DNA of 64,000 nt, taken from positions 62,001 to 126,000 of the forward strand of contig CAWGSP010000001.1 in the NCBI GenBank assembly GCA_963825335.1, written 5' to 3'. Positions 8,650-18,185 of the stretch are shown here, piece by piece (positions within the stretch are counted from its first letter, which is position 1; every line of letters starts with the position of its first letter). This stretch comes from Methanobacterium_B sp963825335. GTDB lineage: Archaea; Methanobacteriota; Methanobacteria; Methanobacteriales; Methanobacteriaceae. The notes under the pieces are model-generated. The model was given only the letters and a program-made list of their open reading frames with translations, ran no database searches and had not been told where the DNA came from. A program made the position numbers and the translations under genes.

Positions 8650-9642
8650 CTAGTCTAAGATATTTGCACCGTTATTCTTGGCCCGTGTTTGAATAATTTC
8701 ACCACCAACCTCTTTTATTATCTCCCTTCCAGCGCTCAATATATCTGCTTCATTCGTATCTGTGAAAGAATAGATAGTTGGTCCAAAAGAACTCATACCT
8801 ACACCCGAAGCACCTGCTGAACGTAAAATGTCCATAATATCAAGTATGATTGGATTTTGAAGATTATTTTCGATTTTCTTGAATCCTATATTTTGAATAT
8901 CGTTAACCGCACTGCCGAATGCATCAAGATCTGATTCAACTACCGAAGGCATGAGTTTCATCAAAAGCAGGTGTGATAATTGCTCTACATCCTTCAATGG
9001 TATTGGGCAGTAACTCTGAAATGCATCAACTTCTTTAGCACCCGAAACTCCCCTCTCAACATTCGGAACTACAATAATTATCTTCCAATCTAATGGAAAA
9101 TCATACCTTGCAATTATAGGTGCAGGAGATGCATTAGATGCCGATGAAGGTAAAAAACTGGGTTTCTCAGAGGTTTTATGTCCGCCGTCAACTATGAAAC
9201 CACCATTCTCAAAGGATTCAACACCTATCCCCGATGTTCCGCCCCTGCCAACGATCTTCGCCAGATCGTAGGCAGTCATTTCACGGCTGTCCATCGTGGT
9301 TATGAGTTTGGCAACTGCGAGGGATAACTGTGTGCCGGATCCCAGCCCAGAATGAGATGGATAAGTAGAATTTATGGTAAATTTAAACCCATCATCAATT
9401 TTAAGCGATTCAATTACCTTCCTTGCAGATCTTTCGATCTTGACCCCGTAATCCCCGACAACACCCTCATCCATCCCGGTAGGTTGTTTGAAAACCACTT
9501 CAATGCCGTTGCTAATTGATTCTGCTTCGATGGTAATGGATGGTTTCTCTATTGTGAGACCGACCCCACCATCGATCCGACCGTAGATACCGTTTAGATC
9601 TATGAGTGTCAGGTGGAGTCTGGAGGGAGTTTTTATTATCAA
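8650..9642 (-). CDS. Beta-ribofuranosylaminobenzene 5'-phosphate (RFAP) synthase
   Basis: 330 residues. Catalyses the committed step of tetrahydromethanopterin synthesis: 4-hydroxybenzoate or a 4-aminobenzoate-type acceptor plus PRPP, with loss of pyrophosphate and CO2. The fold is GHMP-kinase-like: PSRLHLTLIDLNG at the start, the glycine loop PSHSGLGSGTQLSLA near 95-109, and GRGGTSGIGVESFENGGFIVDGGH in the middle are characteristic of this family. Located 34 bases after the Tes-like gene and 21 bases before hacB, all on the minus strand, so one transcript is likely. Confidence 0.93.
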   Translation of the reverse strand: MIIKTPSRLHLTLIDLNGIYGRIDGGVGLTIEKPSITIEAESISNGIEVVFKQPTGMDEGVVGDYGVKIERSARKVIESLKIDDGFKFTINSTYPSHSGLGSGTQLSLAVAKLITTMDSREMTAYDLAKIVGRGGTSGIGVESFENGGFIVDGGHKTSEKPSFLPSSASNASPAPIIARYDFPLDWKIIIVVPNVERGVSGAKEVDAFQSYCPIPLKDVEQLSHLLLMKLMPSVVESDLDAFGSAVNDIQNIGFKKIENNLQNPIILDIMDILRSAGASGVGMSSFGPTIYSFTDTNEADILSAGREIIKEVGGEIIQTRAKNNGANILD

Positions 9643-9676
9643 ATTAAACTACCAAAATTGTTTTTTTTATGGATAT

Positions 9677-11176
9677 TTATTGATTGATCTTGGAACCCGG
9701 TACAAATGGCTTGGAAAACTTTCCCTCAATTTCAGGCCTATAAATTGCGTTCATCGAACAGAATGGAATAATTCTACCATCTGGAACAGCATAATGGATT
9801 ACGCATCTTTTAACCCGGTCTTGATCGAAGTTGAATGGATCCATGAAGTGCATGCACGAAATTAACAGTGCCTTATGATGGAATTCGCCTAAAGATTTGT
9901 AAGACCTGTCTCTAAACACAGCCACCAGAATACTTCTCAAATCAACAGTAGAAGGCGACTTTTTCATATCTACAGTTTTTGGGAGTTCGACAGATGCCCT
10001 TGCTAATATCTTTGCTTTAGCAACTAAACCACCGTCTTCCATGTTTCCGGTACTGTTGGACAAAAGATTGAAAAATCTGTCAACATCAATAAAACGTGTG
10101 ATTGGAACCATTCCATCACCATCAATAAAAACATAGGTAGCAGTACCACAGTGTGGATGACAGGTAAATGTAACTTGTGCATTCTTGCCATCAATAGCTT
10201 CTATAAACTCAGAAACTGGTGTGACACAACTTGCCGGATAAAAATCATCCTCTCTAATCTCAGAATCTGTTTGTTCTTGAACCAGGCTTGTAAAATCAGG
10301 GATGGTTATGCGCTGTGCTTCGACTTCATCTGCAGGGGTTCTTCCTGCGAATGAAACAGGCTGGAAATTAACTCCCCTTATGATGTCAATATTCTTGGCT
10401 GCAAAGCGAATAATATCACCTATTTGATCGTGATTAATTCCCTTTAATATGGTTGGAACCAAAACTATTCCAAGACCCGCTTCCCGACAGTTCTCTATTG
10501 CGCGTAGTTTAATTGCTAATAGATCTCTGTTCCTCATTTTAATGTATGGTTCCTCGGTTATTCCGTCAAATTGGAGATAAACAGTGTTCAAACCAGCTTC
10601 TTTAAGATCTTTTGCAAGGGAACTCAGTCTTGCTATTCTCAAACCATTAGTCGCGATCTGGGTGTGTGAAAATCCCTCTTCCTTAGCGAGTTTTATTAAC
10701 TCTACAAGGTCTTTACGAACTGTTGGTTCACCACCAGCAAATTGTATTGCAGGAGCTGGAACTGGTTCGTTATTTCTTAAATTTTGTAACATAGACCTTA
10801 TTTCCTCATAAGTAGGCTCATATAAGGTTTTTGAAACAGCTGCATTTGCAAAACATACAGGACACTTCAAGTTACACCTGTTGGTAACATCGATTAATCC
10901 TAGTACTGTATGGCTCTCATGTTCATCACAAAGGCCACAATTTTGTGGACACTCAGAATCAGCAATTGTTTGAGGATTTTCAATCCCATTACCTAACTTA
11001 CCATAATCCTCTGCTTTGAAATATTCCTCTGAATTACCCCAGTAGGTATTATCAAATTCACCGTGCTCAGGGCACGTTTTCTTTATCATTATTTTGCCAT
11101 TGTCCTCGTATACTTCAGCATCTACAACTTTGAGACACTGGGGACACAGACTCTTAGTATTTTTTATAATCATCAT
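9677..11176 (-). CDS. tes: Radical SAM enzyme of the Tes/MJ0619 family
   Basis: About 500 residues. Counting from an alternative start at 11185, the radical SAM motif is C104-x3-C108-x2-C111. Extra metal sites precede it: C14-x2-C17 with C38-x2-H41, then C79-x3-C83-x2-C86. This pattern of one radical cluster plus several additional iron sites is that of the MJ0619 family. Its members couple lipid tails into GDGT (tetraether lipid synthase); earlier work reported methanopterin methylation for MJ0619. Context supports both: carS is divergent 55-64 bp away, and RFAP synthase follows 34 bases downstream. GGTGGG precedes ATG 11176, which I prefer. Confidence 0.8.
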   Translation of the reverse strand: MMIIKNTKSLCPQCLKVVDAEVYEDNGKIMIKKTCPEHGEFDNTYWGNSEEYFKAEDYGKLGNGIENPQTIADSECPQNCGLCDEHESHTVLGLIDVTNRCNLKCPVCFANAAVSKTLYEPTYEEIRSMLQNLRNNEPVPAPAIQFAGGEPTVRKDLVELIKLAKEEGFSHTQIATNGLRIARLSSLAKDLKEAGLNTVYLQFDGITEEPYIKMRNRDLLAIKLRAIENCREAGLGIVLVPTILKGINHDQIGDIIRFAAKNIDIIRGVNFQPVSFAGRTPADEVEAQRITIPDFTSLVQEQTDSEIREDDFYPASCVTPVSEFIEAIDGKNAQVTFTCHPHCGTATYVFIDGDGMVPITRFIDVDRFFNLLSNSTGNMEDGGLVAKAKILARASVELPKTVDMKKSPSTVDLRSILVAVFRDRSYKSLGEFHHKALLISCMHFMDPFNFDQDRVKRCVIHYAVPDGRIIPFCSMNAIYRPEIEGKFSKPFVPGSKINQ

Positions 11177-11240
11177 CCCACCCATAACATTATTTAATAG
11201 CTAACATAATTATTATCTTGTTTTAAATTGGAGGTAAACT

Positions 11241-11759
11241 ATGGACTCAAGTGTAGTCAGTGTAATAAATTTATCAGCATATGCTATATACTTTATGTTA
11301 CCAGCGTACCTTGCCAACGTTTCAGCTTTAGCATTTGGTGGCGGTAAACCACTGGATTTTAATCATAACTTCCGTGACAACCGTAGAATACTTGGAAACG
11401 GAGTAACGTGGAAAGGAACAATTATTGGAATCCTCATCGGTACAGCGGTAGGATTAGTACAGGGAATAATTACTGGAAACTTTGTAGAAGGATTTCTATT
11501 GGGACTTACCTTGGGTGCAGGTGCATTAATAGGGGATGCTTGTGGAAGCTTCATAAAAAGACGATTGAAATTTGAAAGAGGCAGACCCGCGCCAATATTA
11601 GACCAACTCGATTTTGTAGTAGGTGCTCTTGTATTTGCATCATTTATCGTCGTTATTCCTGTTGAAGTGATCGTGATTATACTTGTTATCAGTGTATTCC
11701 TACATCTCGGTGCTAACATCATTGCCTATCTTTTAGGACTGAAAGAGGTATGGTACTGA
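11241..11759 (+). CDS. carS: CDP-archaeol synthase CarS
   Basis: 172 residues, an integral membrane CTP transferase. It activates 2,3-bis-O-geranylgeranylglyceryl phosphate with CTP before polar head-group attachment. About five transmembrane helices, with loops PAYLANVSALAFGGGKPLDF, DNRRILGNGVTWKG and GDACGSFIKRR...GRPAPILDQLDF carrying the conserved polar residues of the CdsA-like archaeal family. GGAGG precedes the ATG. Divergent from the tetraether-synthase-like gene, so lipid head-group activation and tail coupling may share a promoter region. Confidence 0.95.
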   Translation: MDSSVVSVINLSAYAIYFMLPAYLANVSALAFGGGKPLDFNHNFRDNRRILGNGVTWKGTIIGILIGTAVGLVQGIITGNFVEGFLLGLTLGAGALIGDACGSFIKRRLKFERGRPAPILDQLDFVVGALVFASFIVVIPVEVIVIILVISVFLHLGANIIAYLLGLKEVWY

Positions 11760-11970
11760 AAATGGATTAAAATAGTTTTGATTTATAATAAAATTCGTTG
11801 TTAATGTCTTCGTTCAAAAATCTTCGGACTCTTTATTATTGAATTTAAAATTAACAATTTTATATTAGTGTTTATCGATTAAATTTATCTAATAATGCAT
11901 TTTAAGGATAGATGTTGATGGTTAACGCGGCCCTATTTTTTTCATTTTCTTTTTTTTGAGTCAAAAAAAT

Positions 11971-12999
11971 TTAGATATTTTCTCTTAGATTTTGTTCCAT
12001 TAAAATTGCTGTTCCTATTGCCGGAGCCACAATACAATCTTTTTTATCGATTAACTTATCCATACCAACCCATTTCAGACCTGCCATTTCACTGGCCTTC
12101 GCACCGATGATGTCCATTCCAAGACCGGTTGTCACCACGGTAGATATATCATTTCTATTAGAAACTTCGAGCAGAGCTTCTGAAATTTTTTTCACCTGTT
12201 CGAAATATACGTAATCTGCCATTACCACTACATCCTCGGGCGTTAAAATTTCCATATCACCGCAAAGTATCCTGGAAATTCTCCTCATACAGTCTTCAAG
12301 GGATTTTCCGGCACCGTCCATTGTATCACAACTGTAATCTTCTTCTGTGATGTTCCCAAGGACCATATGTACATCAGCTGTTGTGGCAAAGAGTTCAGAT
12401 GCTATCCTTACCAATGAATTATCGAGTGGTACTTTCTCAACAATTGCAGCCACATTAGTTCTTAAAGTACCACTGTAAACAAGCTCCCCTGTTATCAATC
12501 GTTCAATATCTGATCTTCCCAGTGCACATTCCTTTCCATTTTTTATTGGAATGATATCTGTGGTTGTGCTTCCTGTGTCGATTAATATAGATTCTGGTTC
12601 GATTTTAGCGGCCAATGGTGCTGTTGCAGCCCAATTAGCGGCAGCAATATTCATGGGGTTTTGGGAAACCCTTGAAATATCCATTACTCCATCGAGTCCT
12701 ACGAAGCCGACAGGAACATCGAATGAGTCAACGGACTTTTCTGCTATATCCATAACACCTTCTTTTTTTGTTTTATAAGCATCAACCAGTTCTGCAGTCA
12801 TTGAAACCCCTACTGCATCAATTTCGCCAATTTTTGGACCTATTAAATCATTTAATGCTTTTTTAAGATGATCTTTTTTCATCCACATTGGTAAATATAT
12901 GAAATCTGTTTCTAACCGGGTTATATTTCCTTCTTCATCAAAATCAACCACTGCGATATCGGTGTTCGCTCCTCCAATATCGAATCCTGCTATTTTCAT
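11971..12999 (-). CDS. mfnF: MfnF, methanofuran APMF synthase
   Basis: 342 residues of the ASKHA-type hydantoinase/oxoprolinase-like family. MfnF joins gamma-glutamyltyramine to the aminomethylfuran diphosphate, giving the APMF-Glu core of methanofuran. The phosphate loops are GFDIGGANTDIAVVD at the N-terminus and LIDTGSTTTDIIPI near 140-153. GAGGTG precedes the ATG. The start overlaps the stop of mfnD by four bases (ATGA), so the two consecutive methanofuran enzymes are translationally coupled. Confidence 0.93.
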   Translation of the reverse strand: MKIAGFDIGGANTDIAVVDFDEEGNITRLETDFIYLPMWMKKDHLKKALNDLIGPKIGEIDAVGVSMTAELVDAYKTKKEGVMDIAEKSVDSFDVPVGFVGLDGVMDISRVSQNPMNIAAANWAATAPLAAKIEPESILIDTGSTTTDIIPIKNGKECALGRSDIERLITGELVYSGTLRTNVAAIVEKVPLDNSLVRIASELFATTADVHMVLGNITEEDYSCDTMDGAGKSLEDCMRRISRILCGDMEILTPEDVVVMADYVYFEQVKKISEALLEVSNRNDISTVVTTGLGMDIIGAKASEMAGLKWVGMDKLIDKKDCIVAPAIGTAILMEQNLRENI

Positions 13000-14039
13000 T
13001 TCAACACCTCGAGCCTTAATGAACTATCCTCTTTATAAAATTTAACACTTCCATCCAAAGCTACTGTCGACGGCAACTTACCATAAACAGCATCTATAAT
13101 AGCTTTACCCATATTAAAATTGATAATACCTCTCAATGCAACATATGGGGTTGTTAATCTCGAATTTATCTCGATCAGATGTACTCGATCATTTTCATCG
13201 TCGATGATCATGTCGACACCAACATAGCCCTTCAGACCCTCAATTGATTCTACAGCATTTTTAGCGGTTTCTTTAGCCACATTGTCGAGTCTGTGATCGA
13301 ATGGTACAGTTCCACCACCATAACAAATTTTTCCATTTTTTAATTCTATATTTTGATAATTTAAGCTTATTGGAAGTGCGGTTGCACCATCTGTTAATAA
13401 GCTCACGCTCACAGACCAGCCAGGAACATAATCCTGGATTATGAAGTAGGGGAGAAGGGTGTATTCTGCCATAGCATTATAGATATTCTTAAATTCTGTT
13501 ACGGAATCTAAAACTCTCACGCCTAAACAGGAAACCCCGTCTGCTGGTTTTAAAATCTTAGCATTACCGTTAAAAAAGGCAGCCATCCGTTTAGTCACCT
13601 GTTGTTCACTGCGTGACCCATCAAAAAAAACTTGATCTGTTTTTACAACCGGGAAATCATCCTTCAAATAATTGTACATGTCAAACTTATTGGTTGTGAG
13701 TTGAACAGCTTTTGAACTGGATCCCAAGAGTTTAACACCGTGATCTTCGATGATCACGGTGATATCGTGCAAGATGTTGTTCTCTTCTGGTGCGATTGGC
13801 AGACATGCATCATAATCCTCGATGTTTCTATCGATCCATTCGTTTATATTTCCGGAAATAGTTACAGGTATGGATTTTGAACTGTTAACAACATTTTCAT
13901 GCGATTCCGGTATTAAGTAGTATGTGTCATATTCTTTGAGATCCTCTAAGATCCCATTTAACATTTCCCGACCTTCTACAGTTATAGATGGATCGTTTAG
14001 TCCCATAGCTGTCGCATATTCAAAAATAAGTATTTTCAT
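12996..14039 (-). CDS. mfnD: MfnD, tyramine--L-glutamate ligase
   Basis: 347 residues, an ATP-grasp ligase that makes gamma-glutamyltyramine from tyramine and glutamate in methanofuran synthesis. It opens MKILIFEYATAMGLNDPSI. A central ATP-binding part (about 100-210) carries KPADGVSCLGVRVL, and VDMIIDDENDRVHLIEINSR at 275-294 supplies the metal-binding acidic and Asn residues. The start has GGAG. First gene of the mfnD-mfnF pair. Confidence 0.93.
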   Translation of the reverse strand: MKILIFEYATAMGLNDPSITVEGREMLNGILEDLKEYDTYYLIPESHENVVNSSKSIPVTISGNINEWIDRNIEDYDACLPIAPEENNILHDITVIIEDHGVKLLGSSSKAVQLTTNKFDMYNYLKDDFPVVKTDQVFFDGSRSEQQVTKRMAAFFNGNAKILKPADGVSCLGVRVLDSVTEFKNIYNAMAEYTLLPYFIIQDYVPGWSVSVSLLTDGATALPISLNYQNIELKNGKICYGGGTVPFDHRLDNVAKETAKNAVESIEGLKGYVGVDMIIDDENDRVHLIEINSRLTTPYVALRGIINFNMGKAIIDAVYGKLPSTVALDGSVKFYKEDSSLRLEVLK

Positions 14040-14221
14040 ACCATTTCTCCTTATAATATTATATTTATAACAATCTTAAATGAATTCATTTATCATAGCA
14101 CTTGAGTTGTTGCTTCAACTTTGCGATTACATAGGATAAATGTATGTCTCGTGAAAAAAATAATTATTTCGTGTTTGATCAGACCAACGAGAAATTTTAT
14201 TTTAAACTCGAAAATAATTGG

Positions 14222-15532
14222 TTAATCAATTTTATTCACCATTATCATCTTATCTTTGAGGTTTAAATTTGTGGCGGGAAACTGTGGATCATTATTTTTA
14301 AATACCATGACAACTGTTGTGCGGGTATTTTCTTTTTCATATTCACCTACAGTGATGTCATTGTCTATCCTTAGTAGTTCCCGGCTGACATTTCCCAAAA
14401 CCTCTTTAGGTACTGCAATATTCATTTTGTTGTTGTTAAAACGGTCTATTACAGCCTTTAATATCCTTTTTGATGAATCTCCATTCCCATAAGGATTTTT
14501 AGCCCTTTTCATTGCGTTATATCTTGCGGGATCATTTGAGATATCATGGTATGTTTTGAGGATCCTGTCCTTGTCAGCACCAACAAGAATGTTACCCCCT
14601 GCTGTCACAGTTTCAGGACGTTCGGTGTTGTACCTTAGGGTCATGCAGGGAATATTTAGAGTAATAGCTTCTTCCTGTATGCCTCCAGAGTCTGTCATCA
14701 CATATTTTGATCTTGATAGGAGTTGTAGAAAGTCGAAATATCCAATGGGTTTAATAATTTTAATGTTGGGAGAATTTTGGAGCAGATCATAAACTCCTAA
14801 TGCTTTAAGAGCTTTTGAAGTCCGGGGATGTACAGGGAAAACTACTGTGATGTCTTCCAACTCTAGAATTGATGATATTATATTTTTTAACCTGACTGGA
14901 TCGTCTACATTTTCAGCTCTGTGTAGGGTGAGTGTTAGGATATCTCCAGCGATATCAAGTTCGGATATTATTGTTGAACGCCTTTCAGCAATTTTAAGAT
15001 GTCTTTTGCAAGCATCTACAATTGTGTTGCCTGTTATGAATATATCGTGAGGATTAATATTCTCAAAAAGCAGGTTTAATCCTGCTTCTTCGGTCGGGAC
15101 AAAAAACATGGTCGATGCAATGTCTGCCATTTGTCTGTTTATCTCTTCGGGCATGGTTTTGTCGTATGACCTTAAACCTGCCTCAACATGACCGACGGGT
15201 ATGTTCAACTTCGATGCTGTCAGTGCTCCTGCAAGTACTGCGTTAGTGTCACCCTGAACCATCACCAAATCTGGTTTTTCATCGAATAGAATATCTTCCA
15301 GACTCGTGATCATTGCAGCTGTTTGTTTGCCATGGGAACCAGAACCTACACCTATGTTGTAATCTGGTTTTTTAAGTTCTAGATCTATGAAAAATCCTTC
15401 GGACATTTCATGGTCGTAGTGTTGTCCTGTATGAATTAAAATGTTTTTTACTGCATTTTTCTCAATTTGATCAACAACAGGGGCCATTTTAATTATTTCT
15501 GGTCTGGTGCCTAATATTATGGCTATCTTCAT
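14222..15532 (-). CDS. wecB: UDP-GlcNAc 2-epimerase (WecB type) with C-terminal extension
   Basis: 436 residues from MKIAIILGTRPEIIKMAP. Interconverts UDP-GlcNAc and UDP-ManNAc for surface glycans. Family landmarks: HTGQHYDHEMS, VQGDTNAVLAGALTA, HVEAGLRSYDKTMPEEINR, the TLHRAENVD loop and TDSGGIQEEAI. The catalytic part ends at about 370. The remaining 65 or so residues (IAVPKEVLGNVSRELL to the end) are beyond the usual 365-380-residue length and I do not recognise them. A TTG three codons upstream (15541) is also open. Confidence 0.92.
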   Translation of the reverse strand: MKIAIILGTRPEIIKMAPVVDQIEKNAVKNILIHTGQHYDHEMSEGFFIDLELKKPDYNIGVGSGSHGKQTAAMITSLEDILFDEKPDLVMVQGDTNAVLAGALTASKLNIPVGHVEAGLRSYDKTMPEEINRQMADIASTMFFVPTEEAGLNLLFENINPHDIFITGNTIVDACKRHLKIAERRSTIISELDIAGDILTLTLHRAENVDDPVRLKNIISSILELEDITVVFPVHPRTSKALKALGVYDLLQNSPNIKIIKPIGYFDFLQLLSRSKYVMTDSGGIQEEAITLNIPCMTLRYNTERPETVTAGGNILVGADKDRILKTYHDISNDPARYNAMKRAKNPYGNGDSSKRILKAVIDRFNNNKMNIAVPKEVLGNVSRELLRIDNDITVGEYEKENTRTTVVMVFKNNDPQFPATNLNLKDKMIMVNKID

Positions 15533-15626
15533 GTTGATCAATATAAATTCACTCTTATAAAATGTTTAGTTGAAGATCGAATCTGTACTAATCGATCAGA
15601 TATCCTGAAATTTTGATCGATCCACT

Positions 15627-17060
15627 TTACGCCCTCTTCCTATGGGCACGGTATTCATCAACCATTTTTACAAGCATGTTCTGGCCATCTGAAATTCTCT
15701 GATCTGTTATCTTATCATTCCAGGCTTTTATCTCAATTTTTAAGTCGTTAGAGTCAACAACTGCAAATTCACTCATAGATTTTAAATGCACGCTGTCGGC
15801 ATCGATCAAAGGAACCAGTTTGGATTCAAACTCCTGTTGGGCTGGATCAGAAATTTTGTCAATTGTTACAACTGCTTTAACTCCCAGATCAGCTATCATA
15901 GAGGCAGTATGCGAACCTCCGCCTTCAGAATTTTTTAACAGGACAACATCACCCTTCTTAATTTTCCAACTATCAACAGATTCCTTTATACCTTCCCTGG
16001 TGAAAAATTCGATTATTTTCACAGGCACAGCATTTCCTGATAATTCCCATGCACGGATATCCTGTGTTGAATTTATTTTTTCTTCCAGTTCCTGTCGCTT
16101 GGTTCTTTCATCGTTATATTTTTTCTGCAGGCGATTTATGGTGGCTATTTTAGATGTGAGTTCCTTTTTGAGGAGTATCTTATTCTTATAATGGTTATGT
16201 AATTTGTCTAATTTAGATTGGAGTTTCGAGACCCTTCTCTGGTATAATAGGACTTTATTGTCGAGGACAATATTTTTCTGCTTTAAATCGTTGATATGTC
16301 TCTTTTGAGATTTGATCTTATTTTTTAACTTCAGTATCATTTCTTTATCTGAATCTTGAGGAGCATCACAATCAGTCATGTTCACATCGTCTGAACCATT
16401 TTTTACACGATTTGGTTGGTTGGACACTGGAACTGGTATGGGTTTAACATCATCTTCTGCAGTGCCTACTGATTTAGGACTGTTTTGTTGTGTTAAATAG
16501 ATTGATTCTAAATTATTTGCCTCGGTCACTTGTTCTATTGCATTTTTGATCGATGTACCGTTGATTACGAGTACCTTCACATTTTCGACTGATGCATGGT
16601 TCAGTTCTGCCTTTTCAGCATGTTTTTTTATCTGTCTAAACTTGTTTAAATGGTCATTATATGTTTTAATGGCCGCTGCAAGTGCATCCCTTTCGTGAGC
16701 ATTTTTGGGGACTGAATCAATGGGCTTATCTGCGTTTAAACCCTGAAAATAAGAATCAACTATGTATATTTTGGACTCGACAGACATACTGCGGTAAGGA
16801 GACCATATTTTACTATTCAAAGTTGTTGCAAGTTTACGTACTGTTTTTGGATGGATTTGTACATCTGTGGCAACTAGAACTGCACGACCATAACTTATGA
16901 TGTGTCTCACTATTTCAGATCTGCTGATCTCCTTAAAACTGTTTAAAGAAAGTAAATTTCCATTAAGGTCCAGTATTGCTATTCCAACTGTCAACCCTGG
17001 ATCAAATCCTATTATTATTCCTCTATGAGACTTATAGGTCCTATTTGTATTTAAATTCAA
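15627..17060 (-). CDS. DUF460 (COG2433) family protein, RNase H-like fold
   Basis: 477 residues. The N-terminal region has GIIIGFDPGLTVGIAILD and NAHERDALAAAI (about residue 105-115), the acidic positions of an RNase H-like fold. A Lys/Gln-rich coiled coil spans roughly 245-335. A C-terminal domain (about 345-470) contains GDVVLLKNSEGGGSHTASMI. The archaeal DUF460 family is often longer (about 650 residues). The biological role is unproven; the layout suggests a nucleic-acid enzyme or binder. The start is TTG with AAGGT six bases before it. Confidence 0.82.
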   Translation of the reverse strand: MNLNTNRTYKSHRGIIIGFDPGLTVGIAILDLNGNLLSLNSFKEISRSEIVRHIISYGRAVLVATDVQIHPKTVRKLATTLNSKIWSPYRSMSVESKIYIVDSYFQGLNADKPIDSVPKNAHERDALAAAIKTYNDHLNKFRQIKKHAEKAELNHASVENVKVLVINGTSIKNAIEQVTEANNLESIYLTQQNSPKSVGTAEDDVKPIPVPVSNQPNRVKNGSDDVNMTDCDAPQDSDKEMILKLKNKIKSQKRHINDLKQKNIVLDNKVLLYQRRVSKLQSKLDKLHNHYKNKILLKKELTSKIATINRLQKKYNDERTKRQELEEKINSTQDIRAWELSGNAVPVKIIEFFTREGIKESVDSWKIKKGDVVLLKNSEGGGSHTASMIADLGVKAVVTIDKISDPAQQEFESKLVPLIDADSVHLKSMSEFAVVDSNDLKIEIKAWNDKITDQRISDGQNMLVKMVDEYRAHRKRA

Positions 17061-17175
17061 ATTTGAACCTTTTATACTATCTGAACATACATTCCGATAA
17101 ACCAGACAATTTCCTCCATACAGGTTATAAAATTATATATTGCCTACATAATATTTATGGTTTTACATACAATTT

Positions 17176-17994
17176 CTAACAGCCCTTCAACACTTTGATC
17201 ATTACTTCTTCTGCTGTTGCAATTGTTTTTCTACGCATGTACTCTTCTTTAATTGTTTTAAAGAAGTTATTTTTTGCATAGCCATCATAGCTAAATTTAA
17301 TCCCACTGTACTCTACATCCATCAATATAAGCCCGTCTGCTGGTACTGGAGTTATTGAAGCTTGGAATTTTGGATCTAAAAGTAGTTCCACTTCAACCAT
17401 GTCCATTTCATTATTACCTACTTTTGTTATGACCTTTACCATCTTTCTAACCATGTTCCATAGAAAACTCTCGCCAATAACATCTATTACTGTGACCCCA
17501 TCATTTTGAGATACTGTTAATTCTTTGACAGTTCTGATAGGGATCCTTTCGCATCGCTTTGTGAAATTTTGGAAATTATGACAACCCTTGAGTATGGCAG
17601 ATGCTTCTCTCATTTTTTCAAGACTCAAATTTGATTCATCGTAGGGATCCTTTAAAAAAACATATTTGTAATGTCTGTGTTCCGCATATCTTGGCTTAAA
17701 ATCATCAGGCACTTGACATTTACCAATAATCTGGATACTGGGCGGTAAATAGTAATTTATTTGGTTTATAGTTGCTTCAGAATCGGGATTTAACGATATT
17801 ACATTGCCTAATGCATGGACCCCCCTGTCTGTTCTTCCGGCTATGGAATAAAGGGATTTGTTAGGGTCGTTCATCACACCGGCCCTTTTAAATGCTTTGA
17901 AAAGTTCTCCCTCTACAGTTGGAAAATTGGGCTGTCTTTGAAATCCATGAAAATCCGTACCTATATAAGCCACTTTAAAAGCTATTTTAGACAT
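17176..17994 (-). CDS. truA: tRNA pseudouridine(38-40) synthase TruA
   Basis: 272 residues. Isomerises uridines 38, 39 or 40 in the anticodon stem of tRNAs. The motif AGRTDRGVHALGN contains the catalytic aspartate D56, preceded by the family start KVAYIGTDFHGFQRQPN. The conserved GESFLWNMVRKMV helix is near 170-185. AGAGGT precedes the ATG. The gap to DUF460 downstream is 115 bases, so cotranscription is possible but not clear. Confidence 0.94.
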   Translation of the reverse strand: MSKIAFKVAYIGTDFHGFQRQPNFPTVEGELFKAFKRAGVMNDPNKSLYSIAGRTDRGVHALGNVISLNPDSEATINQINYYLPPSIQIIGKCQVPDDFKPRYAEHRHYKYVFLKDPYDESNLSLEKMREASAILKGCHNFQNFTKRCERIPIRTVKELTVSQNDGVTVIDVIGESFLWNMVRKMVKVITKVGNNEMDMVEVELLLDPKFQASITPVPADGLILMDVEYSGIKFSYDGYAKNNFFKTIKEEYMRRKTIATAEEVMIKVLKGC

Positions 17995-18185
17995 GAAAAA
18001 AACCTCTACTTTAATAATTTGGAATTTTAAATATTCTGATCTCGATAAATTTTTATTTAACCTTCATAAAACTCTTACTTAAGAATATACTTTTATAACA
18101 TATTTAATCCATTACTACTGGATACTGCTGAAATTTGGTTTAGTCTATACAGAATAAAAATTTGTTTGTATATATGGTGACTATT

